Of a stretch of DNA of 64,000 nt, positions 49,464 to 60,454 are shown one piece after another. How positions within the stretch are numbered: position 1 is the stretch's first letter; each line of letters begins with the position of its first letter. Location of the stretch: positions 2,361,001-2,425,000 of the forward strand of contig OX419762.1 of NCBI GenBank assembly GCA_948567375.1, given 5' to 3'. The notes beneath the pieces were generated by a model. That model was not told where the DNA came from. It worked only from the letters and a program-made list of their open reading frames with translations, and made no database searches. The position numbers were made by a program, and so were the translations under genes. The stretch comes from Lunularia cruciata (lineage: Eukaryota > Streptophyta > Marchantiopsida > Lunulariales > Lunulariaceae).

Positions 49464-49859
49464 CGTAGGATGCGCTTGATAGTCATCACCACTCGGACAC
49501 TTGGGAGCCTTGTGCCGATTGAGACAATTCAAGCACATGTTGGGAGTAATGGACCAAGTAGAGTTGGTATTCTTGGGACACAACTAGTAGCTACTAGCCA
49601 AAGTGGTCTACTTGGAGTCCATTCAAGTGAGCGTGGGTTACTTGGATTACACCCTTGGTCCACTTGGGATGCAACTAGAGGACGTGTGGAGCTTGCAGCC
49701 AGAGTGGAAGGAGTTTTTCAAACAGAGGTTGGAACCTCTAGTAGTCGGGGGCATGACACTATTGCTCCCAAGGGCCCTGTGTAGCAACCAGTCAACACGT
49801 CTTACAACACTCCTACGACAGTTACAGAGGATACTTGGGAGCCAAATCTTGGACCCAAG
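49464..49859 (+). other. E1 linker between methyltransferase and RT
   Basis: Open but unrecognised sequence (TIQAHVGSNGPSRVG and similar). Possibly a tether or processing site region. Confidence 0.4.
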
Positions 49860-50640
49860 CTTACTGGAGAGGAAAGACGGAGGGTTTGGAGGTTCTTGAG
49901 GAGTCACACGAGTTGTTTGCCTTCAATATGAAGGATTTGGGTGCTCTGAAGGGACCTAATATACGGATTGAGCTGACTAGCAATACACTAGTTTTCTGAT
50001 GTCCTTATTGCTATAGTGACATGGAGAGGACATTGATTCAAAGCAGGAGTAGTGATCTTTTTGAGGCTTGTTTGGTGGAGATTTCACATGGAGAGTATGC
50101 ATCAGCAACAGTGATACCAGCCAAGAAGGATATGCATGGCAACTATATAGATAGGCGGATGTGTGGAGATTACCATCCTATCAACCAACAGACCAAGGCT
50201 GATTGGTATGCCATGCCTACACCGGAGGAGATTTTTTATGCAATTAGGTATGCAAAGGTGTTTAGTACTTTGGATCTTCAAGCGGGATATCATTAGTTGC
50301 CAATTAGGGAGGATGATAAGTCCAAGAAAAAATTTTGTGCTATTGATCCTCATGGCAAGGATGTGTTATATCAATGGAGGTTCTCATTGTTTGGGTTGAA
50401 GAACGCTCTTGCTGAGTTCTAGAGGGTCATGGATAGGATCCTAGCTAGATTGGATTTGCTCAATGCTATATTGATGACATTTTTGTCTATAGCACTACTA
50501 TGGAGGAGAATGAGAGATAGTTGTTGGAGGTGTTTGAGAGATTGAGATCTCATGGACTCAAATTACATCTTAGGAAGTGTAGGTTCTTCCATGAGCAAGT
50601 TGAGTATTTGGGTCACACTATCTACCCCGGAGAACTTGGT
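49860..50640 (+). pseudogene. E1 reverse transcriptase
   Basis: LTGEERRRV opens the domain; then RRMCGDYHPINQQTKAD, FSTLDLQAGYH and the catalytic YIDDIFVYS near 50469-50495, EVFERLRSHGLKLHLRKC and YLGHTIYP. TAG stops at 50294 and about 50420 fall where the RT fold expects Gln (QLPI, FQRVM). One frameshift separates motif A from YIDD. The RT fragment at 62079-62758 is a sister copy. Confidence 0.9.
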
Positions 50641-51280
50641 GTTCAACAGACCAAGGTGGAGACTACTGCACATATTCCTTGGCCTACGGATGTGACCAGA
50701 ATGCGAGTGTTCCTTGGGTTGGTGAACTTCTATCGCTGTTATGTTAGAGGATTTAATGCCATTGCCAAGGCCTTGATGAAGCTGACCAAGCTTACACAAG
50801 AGTGGTGTTGGGGAGATGAGTAGGAAAGAGCTTTTGTGGAGCTCAAGGAGAGGTTGACATCTACTCCCATTTTGAGGAGACCAATTAGAGGACGACCATT
50901 TCAGGTTCATACTGATTGGAGTATGTTGGGGCTCAAAGCGGTGCTCACCCAACATGATGATGAGGAGAAGGAGTTTGTGGTGGCCTATGCTAGTCACTCC
51001 AACAATTCAGCGGAGGGAAGTATAGTTCATATGAGGGAGAGTGCTTGGTAGCAGTTTGGACAATAACACATTTCCAATGTTACCTATTTGGTAACCCCTT
51101 CACTCTCATCACTGATCATCAACCGCTGAAGTGGTTGATGGAGTCCGACAAGCTTTTAGGGAAGCTTGCACGATGGGCTTTGATTTTATAGGAGTATGAT
51201 TTCACGGTTGTTCATAGACCTAGAGTGGTGAATTGTGATGCAGATGAGTTGAGTAGAAACCCATGTCCCAACCAATAGGA
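50641..51280 (+). pseudogene. E1 RNase H
   Basis: FLGLVNFYRCYVRGFNAIAKAL, then FQVHTDWSMLGLKAVLTQ (first Asp) and, after a one-base shift near 51025, ECLVAVWTITHFQCYLFG, LITDHQPLKWLM and CDADELSRNP. A TAG replaces Gln before EYDFTVVHR. Confidence 0.88.
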
Positions 51281-51599
51281 TCAGACTGGAGCACATTGGC
51301 ACGGTGAGACAAATGAGGAGATGGTGCCAGGTTGGCATGCATCTGCCTTTTTGTGTATATTTTTTGAGGCTTTGGTGGTATCTCTCTTAGCACATACAAG
51401 AGGAGTTATGGAGGTCATAGATCCAGAAAGTGAAGATATTGGTATAGTTCAGCGAGACGTTCATGATGATGTCTTAGTGATGGACTATCTTTGCACTAGT
51501 GTTGTGGGTGGCACAGTTGGGGCTAAGGAGACAGTCCGTGTTCTTCAACGAGCCAGACGGTTCAGATTGGAGGGCACACACCATTTGCGTGTATGGGAG

Positions 51600-52400
51600 A
51601 TAGTAGAGTGCTAGTAGTACCACTTCCATCTTAGAGACCACAGTTGGTCCGTCATGCTCATGAGGAGCTAGGATATTTTGGAGTAAAGCATACATATAGC
51701 TTACTCCAAAGTCATTATTGGTGGCGCGGTATGTAGACCGGGGTACAACAGTTTGTTGCTAGATGTGGTTTGTGACCGAGTTAGAGCATCATTCAATACT
51801 CCTACGCCACCATTACATCCATTACCTATCATGGGATTGGGTTACAATTGGAGTTTGGACTTTGCTGGACCTCTATCGTTGTCTGGGAGACATCATCGGT
51901 ATGTTTTGGTGATGGTGGAGCACTTCTCCAAGTGGATTGAGTTGGTGGCACTTCTTGACAAGTCTAGTGAAAGGACAACTTACTTGTTCTTGGAGCAAGT
52001 TCTTAGTCATTTTGGTGCACCAGTTGAGGTTTTGACTGATCATGGTAAAGAGTTCTTGGGAGAGTTTCAAGTCTTGTGTGACAAGGATTTGATTGATCAC
52101 TATACTACCTCTCAAGATCACCCTGAGGTAGTTGGCTTAGCAGAGAGAGTGGTTTAGATAGTGAAGAGATGATTGCAAAAGTATGGTTTGCAAAGAGGCC
52201 ACTTGGGAGATTGGGATCTCCAATTACCTTGGTTGGCCATGGGCTATCGGTTCAACCGGCAAGCCTCATTAACATCCTTCTCTCCTTACTCCCTACTCTA
52301 TGGACGAGATCCAGATTTACCTGCAACCATTTGTCAAGATGCTACTGAAGTTTTGGACTTGGATGACCCAGATGTATGGATGATTGCATGTTCTTAGCGA
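51600..52400 (+). pseudogene. E1 integrase
   Basis: Zinc module: HAHEELGYFGVKHT with a Cys pair near 51765. Core: NWSLDFAGPL, VLTDHGKEFLGEF and HPEVVGLAERVV, giving the three acidic residues. LPWLAMGYRFNRQASLTSFSPYSLLYGRDPDLP ends the core. Stops follow AERVV (TAG, TGA). Confidence 0.9.
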
Positions 52401-53065
52401 GCAGAGATCTTTTGGAGAGTGATACTGATGGTCTTTGAGAACTTGGCGATTGCTCAGCATAGAGATACTTTACGCAATGCTACAATTCAAGGAGGAGGTT
52501 ATAGACCCTTGATCCGTCAATTTCATCCAAGAGATTATGTATACCTACATCAGACAACACCGATGATACTTGATATTTTTACAAACCGCACTATCTTGAG
52601 AGTGCGTGAGGTTTTTCCATCTAGAGTCCTTGTGTTGGAAGGATATGATGGTGTTGTTTGGAAGGATCATGTGCGCAATTGTGTGCCATGCCACCTCCCA
52701 AACATTGATGGTATTATTGACCCGAGCTTGACACTTGTACATGTAGGTTTGAGGTGTATGTTATATGGCTCTTCTAGTGGAGCTGCTACTATGTTAGTGT
52801 GTGATAGTTGTTTGAGAGTATGGCATATGTCATGTATGACTCCTCCCCTCATGGTGGTTCCTCAAGGACAGTGGTTATGTCTTAGATGTACTTGCCCTAT
52901 AACTAGTTCATTCTTTATATGGTATAGATTGCAGACAGGCAACTCACAATGGGGCTCCATAGCACCCAGCCTCTTGATCTTTGCCCATCATAGAGTATAC
53001 CATATACTGAGAGTAGACGGCTATATGGATTAGAGAGACCTAATTGCCAACTAGGCGGGCAATTG
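52401..53065 (+). pseudogene. E1 integrase C-terminal domain and PHD finger
   Basis: A 204-codon open frame. RQFHPRDYVYLHQTTP and ILRVREVFPSRVLVLEGYDG form a small barrel-like integrase tail. PHD finger at 52755-52889: CMLYGSSSGAATMLVCDSC, WHMSC, then GQWLCLRC. Seven of eight zinc ligands are present; the second Cys is Tyr (TAT). PHD fingers read histone H3 tails, so it may guide integration as chromodomains do in chromoviruses. The same module occurs in element O. Confidence 0.85.
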
Positions 53066-53067
53066 TG

Positions 53068-53721
53068 GCACTTTAGAGTCTATGTATAACTTATGTGTGA
53101 GTTGTGCTTCTATTGTGTATGATGTTGACAACAATCTATGTTGTGTATCAATATATATACGCACGACAACTATTATGCCATTTGTAGTGTCATATCTAGA
53201 TGCTCGGACATTAGAGTTCCAATGATAGTAGTTAGAGGCATTTTGGCAGTTACTCATAGACTACTTTCCGATGGTCAGATTTTAGGTTTAGGGTACTGAC
53301 TCCATGGCGAGGCTCACCATCACTTGCACTGTCTGCACCGTTGGGTGTACCATCAGCGGGACCATTGGGATGAGACCTAGGTCAAAATCAAGAGTATACC
53401 TTGGGAGTGCAGCTCCAAAGAGCTCACTTCTTTGATGTTGAGCCTTTGAGTTCCTGGCTAGAGTGGATAGAAAGCCGGCGAGCATCACCTAGAGTCTCTT
53501 AGCTAGAGTGGGTGGGGTTGGACTGTAATTAGTGCCCTATTGTAGGCAAATTGTTGAGAATCAGATCAAGTATTGATCTGAGTTTGATTGATTTGAGTGG
53601 TAAACGATCTGATTATTATGGCATTTTAAAGTCTATGTATGACTTATGTGTGAGTTGTGCTTCTATTGTGTATGATGTTGACAACAATGTATGTTGTGTA
53701 GCAATGTATATACACATGATA
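53068..53721 (+). repeat. E1 3' end: segment T, LTR, segment T again
   Basis: A segment T of about 100 bp (ACTTTAGAGTCTATGTAT onward) precedes the LTR match at 53171-53618 and occurs again after it at 53622-53721. The element ends with the second T. The 5' LTR has no T. Confidence 0.75.
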
Positions 53722-54650
53722 GAGTGGTTTAAACAGTGAATAGAGGATTGCAAAAGGATGGTTTGTAGAAAGGCCACTTGGGAGATTGAGTTCTCCAATT
53801 ACTGTAGTTGGCCATGGGCTATTGATTCAACCGGCAAGCCTCCTTGGTGTCCTTTTCTCCTTACTTTATACTCTATGGATGAGATCAAGATTACCTATAG
53901 CCGTTTGTTGAAATATTACTGTAGTGTTGAACTTGGATGATCTGGATGTATGGATGAGCGCATATTCTCAACTGATAGAGATCTTTCAAAGAGTGATACC
54001 AATGGCCTTTGAGAGCTTGATGATTACTCTCAACATAGGGATACCTTACGCTATGCTACCATTTGAGGAGGAGGTTATAGACCTTCAACCTGATTTCATC
54101 CAAGTGACTATGTATATCTACAACATATGCAACAATGACACTTGATGTTTCTATAGGCCACATTATCTTGAGAGTGCATGAGGTTTTGCTATCTTGAGTC
54201 CTTGTGTTAGAAGGACATGATGGTGGCATTTGGAAGGATCATGTTTGCACTTGTGCACCATGCCACCTCCCACACATTGATGGTATTATGGACCCAAGCT
54301 TGGCACTTGTACAAATAGGCTTGAGGTGTATGTTATACGGTTCTTTTGGTGGAACTGCTATTATGTTAGTGTGTGATAGTTGTTTGAGAGGATGGCATAT
54401 GGCATATATGACTCCTTCCCTCATAGTGGTTCCTCAAGGATAGTGGTTATGTCTTAGATGAACTTGACCTGTAGCTAGTTCATCCTTTCTATGATATAGA
54501 TTGTAGACAGGTGACTAGTGATGAGGCTTGATAGCACCCAGCCTCCTGATCTTTTGCCCACCATAGAGTATACCATATACTTGGAGTAATTGGCTATTTG
54601 GAGTTAAAGGGACCTAATCGCTAGCTAGGGAGCAGATTGGTGCACTTTAG
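53722..54650 (+). pseudogene. element O integrase 3' part, tail and PHD finger
   Basis: Continues the integrase broken at 37636 (GGTTTAAACAGTGAATAGAGG, compare E1 52150). PHD at 54327-54458: CMLYGSFGGTAIMLVCDSC, GWHMAYMTPSL, with the same Tyr at the second ligand, a further Cys-to-Tyr at the fifth, a TAG before WLC and a TGA at the last Cys. So it is more decayed than in E1. Confidence 0.82.
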
Positions 54651-55281
54651 AGTTCATGTATGACTTATGTATGAGTTGTGCTTCTAAAGTGTGTCATGTT
54701 GATAGTAATGTATATATGCACTACAACTATCATGTCATTTGTAGTATCACACCTAGATTGCTCAGACTCTAGAATAGAAGTGCTAGTAGTCAAGAGTATT
54801 TTGGTAGTTACTCATAGATTATTTGTTGATGGTCAAATTTCATGTGTAAGATATTGACTACATGGTGTGGCCTATCATCACTTGCATCATTCAGACCATT
54901 GTGTGTGGCGTCAATGGGACTGTTAGGGTTTGAGACCTAACTTGAGTCCAAAGGGTATACTTTCAAAGTGAAGCTCCAGAGAGCTCACTTCTCAGATGTT
55001 GACCTTCAAGTTCTTGGTTATGATGGACAGAGGCCGGAAAGTGTCACTTGGATTCTCTTAGCTAGAGTGTGTGTGGTTTGATTGTAATCATTGTCCAATT
55101 GTTGGTAAATTATTGAGTGATAGATCAAGTACTGAGTATTGAGTTTGATTCAAGTTTTGTAAAAAAATTGATTTATTGAGACACTTTAGAGTCCATGTAT
55201 GACTTATGTATGTGTTGTGTTTTTATAGTGTGTAATGTTGAAAATGATGTTTATTATTTAACAATATATATATACATGACA
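54650..55281 (+). repeat. element O 3' end: segment T, LTR, segment T again
   Basis: Same arrangement as in E1: T (54650-54727), LTR (54728-55180), T (55185-55281). Ends ATGACA before the target duplication AGTG. Confidence 0.75.
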
Positions 55282-55285
55282 AGTG

Positions 55286-56710
55286 TAAAACACTTATGGA
55301 AAAATGGACATGTTGACATGTTGATTACTCTTCAGTAAGAGTATTGGATGCATAGCTTATGTTCATATTCAACATGAAAAAAGGACAAAGTTAGATCCCA
55401 AATTTAGAAAACATATATTCTTGGGATATGAGAAGGATACAAAGGGATATAGATTATGGGATCCAAAAACGTGTTGTGTTGTAGTGAGTAGGGATGTAGT
55501 TTTTTATGAGATTAGGACAATGGAGACTATTATTATAGCAAAAGAAAAGAAAAAACAAATTCAATCAGATTTGTGAAGATAGGTATTGATATTGGAAATG
55601 AAGACATCTCACCTCTTGTAGATCTACCCCATGAACCATTAGAAGAGCAAAGTCCAAAGGTGATTCATAAACCAAGGTATCCAAATAGGGATAGAAGGCT
55701 TCCAAAGAGATTTGATGATGCATTTGTAGCTTATGCTCTTCTTAAGGAGAATGGTGAGCCTTTTTCATATGAAGAGGCAATGCAAGATCAAGAGTGTCAA
55801 AAGTGGCATTATGCAATGGAAGAGGAGATGAAATCTTTGTCAAAAAGCCAAACTTGGACACTTGAAAATTTTCCTTTGGGAAAGAAGGCAATTGGTTGTA
55901 GATGGATATTCTGGAGGAAGGAAGGACTTCCAAAATCGGGTGGAGATTGATACAAAGCAAGGCTTGTAGCAAAGGGTTATATCCAAAAAGAAGGTATTGA
56001 CTTCAATGAGATTTTTCACAAGTGGTAAAAATCTCTTCAATTCATGCCCTATTGGCAATATTTGCATTGCAAAACTTGGAGTTAGAGCATTAAGATGTTA
56101 CAACTAAAAATCACTTCAATTCATGCATTATTGGCAATAATTGCATTGCGTAACTTGGAGTTGGAGCAATTAGATGTTACAACTGCTTTTTTACATGTAG
56201 AATTGGACAAGGAGGTTTACATGCATCAACTTGAAGGTTTTATGGTACCAAGGAACCAAAACCTGGTTTGCAGGTTATAAAAGTCTTTATTTGGACTAAA
56301 GTAAAGTTCAAGACTTTGGTACATGAAATTTGATGCTTTCATGTTGAAGCAGGGATACAACAGAAGTGAGTCAGATTGTTGTGTATATTTAAAGGAGCTT
56401 AGTGGACATAGAGTATTTGATTTGATCATCTTGGTACTATATGTGGAAACTATGTTGATTGTTGCAGAGAATATGGTTGAGGTGGAGAAATTGAAAGCAC
56501 AACTTTGTAAGTAGTTTGAAATGAATGAATTGGGTTCTTCAAAGAGGGTGCTTGGGGTTGAAATCCACCAGGATAGGAGCAAGGGAAAGTTATGGATATC
56601 TCAAAGGAGATATTTGGAAAAGTTACTTACTCGGTTTGGCATGGAGTATGCAAAACCAGTGAGCACTCCAATGGCAAATCATTTCAGGATATTATTAGAG
56701 TAATGTTCAT
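55286..56710 (+). pseudogene. copia integrase end and reverse transcriptase
   Basis: Resumes with the integrase tail (KHIFLGYEKDTKGYRLWDP), then RT: EEAMQDQECQKWHYAMEEEM, WTLENFPLGKKAIGCRWIF, LDVTTAFLHVELDKEVYM and KSLFGLK. The catalytic motif, normally YVDDMLI, reads YVETMLIV near 56441, so both aspartates are lost. A duplication of about 76 bp near 56034-56180 further breaks it. Confidence 0.85.
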
Positions 56711-57263
56711 CTAATGAGGAGGAGAGAAATTTAAAGTCAAATATTCCTTATGCTAGTGCTGTTGGGAGTTTAATGTATGCTATGGTCTGTTGCTACTGTT
56801 GCTCTTTCTACTGTTGCTCTTTCTACTCCAGAGGTGGAATACATGGCAACAACTGAGGTTACCAAAGAGGCAATATGGCTACAGAGATTAGCCAAGGATG
56901 TAGTACTCCTAACATGAAGTCCACACTATTTTGTGATAGCCAAAGTGCTATTTACTTGGCCAAAAATCAATTATATCACTCAAGGACAAAGCATATTGAT
57001 GTGAGATATCATTTTATGAGTGAAGCTTTGATAAATGGTGAAATCAATTTGCAGGAGATTGGCATAGAGGTAAACTCAACTGATATGTTAACTAAACCTG
57101 GTCCTATTGAGAAGTTCAAGTTATGCATGAATTTGCTGAACTGTCAATGTTGCTCTTTGGGATGGTATGGTGGATACAAGCAAACAGTGTAGATTGTTAT
57201 GTTTTGCTTGTTATCAATGACAACTGATCAAGAGCAGAGGCAAATGTAACTAATGAAACATCT
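56711..57263 (+). pseudogene. copia RNase H
   Basis: FCDSQSAIYLAKNQLYHSRTKHIDVRYHF is the copia RNase H signature, and DMLTKPGPIEKFK the conserved end. A 15-bp unit CTACTGTTGCTCTTT is repeated near 56790-56830. The expected 3' LTR does not follow. Confidence 0.85.
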
Positions 57264-57334
57264 TGTTGTTTTATGGGATGAGGGACTGTCAGTTGTCTAG
57301 AAGTTCAATTCGTATGGTAATGATGTACCTGTTT

Positions 57335-57336
<2 letters not shown>

Positions 57337-57403
<67 letters not shown>
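57337..57403. repeat. (TA)n microsatellite
   Basis: 67 bp of alternating T and A. Confidence 0.97.
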
Positions 57404-57407
<4 letters not shown>

Positions 57408-60400
57408 AGGTTGGTGTGAACCTTCGCCAGCTGTGGAGGTAGCTATTAGCTTCCGGGATGAGAAGTGAACCCGTTATTTCCTATTGTCCTCCGATTTCTA
57501 TTTATTGAGGTTTATTATGTGCTCTCGTGAGAAGTCCTCGGAACGGTGTTTTCTACCATAGGGAGGAGCTAATAGACAGGAAATCCTATTTTCGAATACT
57601 CAAAGAAAAAGAAATGCAATTGGTGGGAAGGGAGCCAGAAGAAAATGCGAAGGCGCAGGTTGAAATTCTGCTCGAACTAGATATCTTTCGTACTAGCTCG
57701 TGAAGAGAATGCTTCTTATTGATGGATAACTTATGGGTACATTGGAACACTTGTAAACGAGAAAAAATCGATAGATTCTATGTATTGTTGTAAGTTTATT
57801 TGAACTGAACAAAGATTAGGAAGGTTTGTACCTGGCTGGCTGTGGATGTCGGATTAAACACGAAGCTCAAAGTTGGATAATCAACTCGGCATGAATTGAT
57901 GTCTGCTTCAAGCTGTAGGAATATCTGTGGGTGCACCGGAATGATCAAAGTATCTAAACCAGCTCCCCAAATGAGATATCAAGAGATGCAAATCTGTCTT
58001 AATGGCCTGTACGTGACGTCAAAGAGTCCTATTCCAGTAGAAGACATGCAATGATTCAGTCACGAGGCTTGGTTTATTCCTAATGAAGAAATGTCTCAAA
58101 GACGAGCAGGTACCGGGAAGGCAACAGGAGTTTCAATCTAAAATAGCACTGAGCTCGAGGAGTCCCAGGAGTGCATATTACCTCCAACAGGATCTGATAT
58201 GCATTTGCTTCCGCTATCTCCTTGATGTCCCCTAGTTTTGATCTTCTTTTCCATAGATTCAGCTACTATCTTTGAACTCGGATCAGTGCCACGTACTTCG
58301 ACTGAATCATATCAACCAACATACTTGTAAACATACGCATGATTACGTTATTTCATAGCCTTCCAGAGTTTACTGTCAAGCAGAATAATGACATGAAAAC
58401 ACTGTCGAATTAATATACAGGTAATAGCTGGAATAGTATTGCATGCCTGAGATGTTACGTACCAGATCTATCATGGTCTTGGATTCCTCGGGCGATTTCC
58501 TATGCTCGCTTCATTTGATCTCTCGTCAAAAGTCTATTTGAAAAATCTGCTATAATAGAATCTGTCAAAGATTTGTTACTCTAGATTTACATTCACCCAT
58601 ATGGTCAAGTAGGCTGTCTCACGGGATCCGAACAAAGCACCAAATAAGAACACGGATAGCAAAAATATTAATGCAACCCTGTGGTAGAAGCATCGCCCGC
58701 TTAGTTCTTTCTTCTGACTACAAGAAATGAATAGAACTGGAAATCACAAGCAAGTGCCTGGAGGACATGCACCTGTCATTAGTATGTTCAATTGTCCAGG
58801 GTTTTTGATCCCTCTAAACGGGACAATTTCCTTGGTGTGGCCCGCAGACAGATATGCTCAAGAATCCTCAATCTCCAGCAGCTCCAGCGTTAACGTACAT
58901 CATCGGTCCCAAGTGTTCATGAGAGTATGCGTTGAACTCTCCCCATGCGACCAAGGATTGTGAACATCCTTCTCGGCTGATGTGCCTTAACAGAACAATG
59001 AGATAGAGTAGAGCTGTGAATTCTGGAAGCCCCGGTACTTCGCGAACCTCCGGGATAGTTCCACCGGTAGAATCTTGAGACATGCGTAGAGTCGGGTCGC
59101 ACCGATTTTGGATACACTATACACACATAGAGTATAGGACACGTCCACAACTAGAGAGACTGTACCATGTACATGACACAGTAGTGTACACTGTAGTGGA
59201 GAGTATAATAGCATCCCCATCGTGAGATGGAAGTCAAGCCAGTACAAGGTTTTCGTGGGCGATAGACATGCGATAGTCAGCAATAGTCATGGGTCTAGTA
59301 AGCTTGGACGACGGGAGAAAATATTCGAGCGTAAACGGAAAGGGATTGAAGTATAGGACAAGAATGAAACTTGGGAATATAGAGACACTTCTTGAGACTG
59401 TTACGTCTTATTATATTTAATTGGTATGCTAAAATATCATATGTGGTTGCGTCGCACGTTAATAGGCTTCTTGAGGAAATTGAAGAAATATCAAATCATA
59501 TCCATGGTTCGAAAATGAAACGTTATATTCTGATCACTGTGTTCAAAGGACTGAAGAGAATATGAATTGCGATTGTATCTAGTATGTAAAAGGTGATTGT
59601 AAAATAGTTGTACATCCTGAGAGAAATGAATTTCAACTCCATCATGTAAATTTGTAATAAATGAGGTTCTCAAGGAACTAATGCAGAAGTCTTCCTTTAA
59701 GTTAGAGCTAAAATATTGCCCCTCAGTCTATGTCAAATTAGATCATTGAGGGACATTGTGTTCTACTCTGGATATATCTTTTCCATCTCGGGTCATGTCA
59801 TTAAGTTACATAAGTTCATTAGTAGACTTCGTGGCAAGAAGACTGTACAACATATCCACCAAGATACAGCGATAAACACCTGGTCCAGAAGTCCTTCTTT
59901 TATCAACGTCTCGAGACTGAATAATGTATGACTTTTATCCTCTGATATTACAGTTATGTAAGAACATACGTTTCCCAGACCAGTACTACTATTATCTTTT
60001 GAATACTGATACTACGGTACCTTGACCTTTGCTACAATACATGTATAACCGTACAATACGGTCAAGAGATGTGGGAATACCAGATAATAAAACAAAATTA
60101 TAATCATCGTCGTCGTGATGGAGTGGATTGAGAGAATCAGTAACGATGGCGAATCATATACGGGTCAAAGTGCTGCTTGTCTGACCTGGACACATCCTGT
60201 TTATTAACTTCTTGGCTTGAGAGGCAGTACTTAGGGAGGACAGTGCCACACTCTGGACCAACTGTCCAGTACTAACTAAATAAGACTCATCTTTGTCAGC
60301 TTCGAGGGTTGGGCATGCTGTCAGCAATTTCCTCATCCAAGTAGAACTAGGATATAATATGTACCTTTTAATGCAGGTGGCGCATGTAACGGTTCCAAGT

Positions 60401-60454
60401 ATAGATTTTAGAAAAAGGGATCAAAGTCATTATCGACAAAATTATAGATTTTTG
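57404..60454. other. GC-richer DNA, no recognisable gene
   Basis: Composition resembles 1-3737. Short frames occur on both strands (for example 58868-59083 and 58987-59283 minus), but none shows a domain I know. No repeat shared with the rest of the window was noticed. Confidence 0.5.

Larger units (their letters stand above)
37637..53721 (+). mobile_element. gypsy-type retrotransposon E1 with DNA methyltransferase and PHD finger
   Basis: 5' LTR at 37637, 3' LTR ending at 53721. The 4-bp duplication GAGT (37633-37636 and 53722-53725) restores element O's integrase. Internal order: leader (split by E2), gag with two zinc knuckles, protease, C5 DNA methyltransferase, RT, RNase H, integrase, PHD finger. 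Stops are mostly TAG and TGA at expected CAG and CGA, and there are a few frameshifts, so it is inactive. Integrase downstream of RNase H places it in Ty3/gypsy. Without E2 and its duplicated target site it is about 9.5 kb. Confidence 0.88.
35072..55281 (+). mobile_element. gypsy element O, older copy of the PHD/methyltransferase family
   Basis: Inserted in the copia integrase: it starts TGTCAT at 35072 and ends ATGACA at 55281, flanked by AGTG at 35068-35071 and 55282-55285. Visible parts are 35072-35210 (start of the 5' LTR), integrase 37337-37636 continued at 53722, the PHD region near 54327-54458 and the 3' LTR. Most of the interior has been replaced by another gypsy fragment (35211-37336), and the integrase was hit by E1. 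Confidence 0.82.
33185..57263 (+). mobile_element. Ty1/copia retrotransposon, split by a 20 kb nested insertion
   Basis: 5' LTR 33185-33612, primer-binding site, protease and integrase to 35067, then after the nested gypsy elements RT and RNase H at 55286-57190. The reading joins exactly across the insertion: left sequence ending ATTGAGTG and right sequence starting AGTGTAAAAC reconstitute a continuous integrase frame once the 4-bp duplication is removed. Most of gag is missing. No 3' LTR is visible after the RNase H, so the right end is truncated near 57263. Several frameshifts and stops make it non-functional. Confidence 0.88.

Noticed and set aside
58868-59283. Overlapping minus-strand frames in the right GC-richer region
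   Set aside because: Three frames overlap with no shared domain, so none can be preferred.
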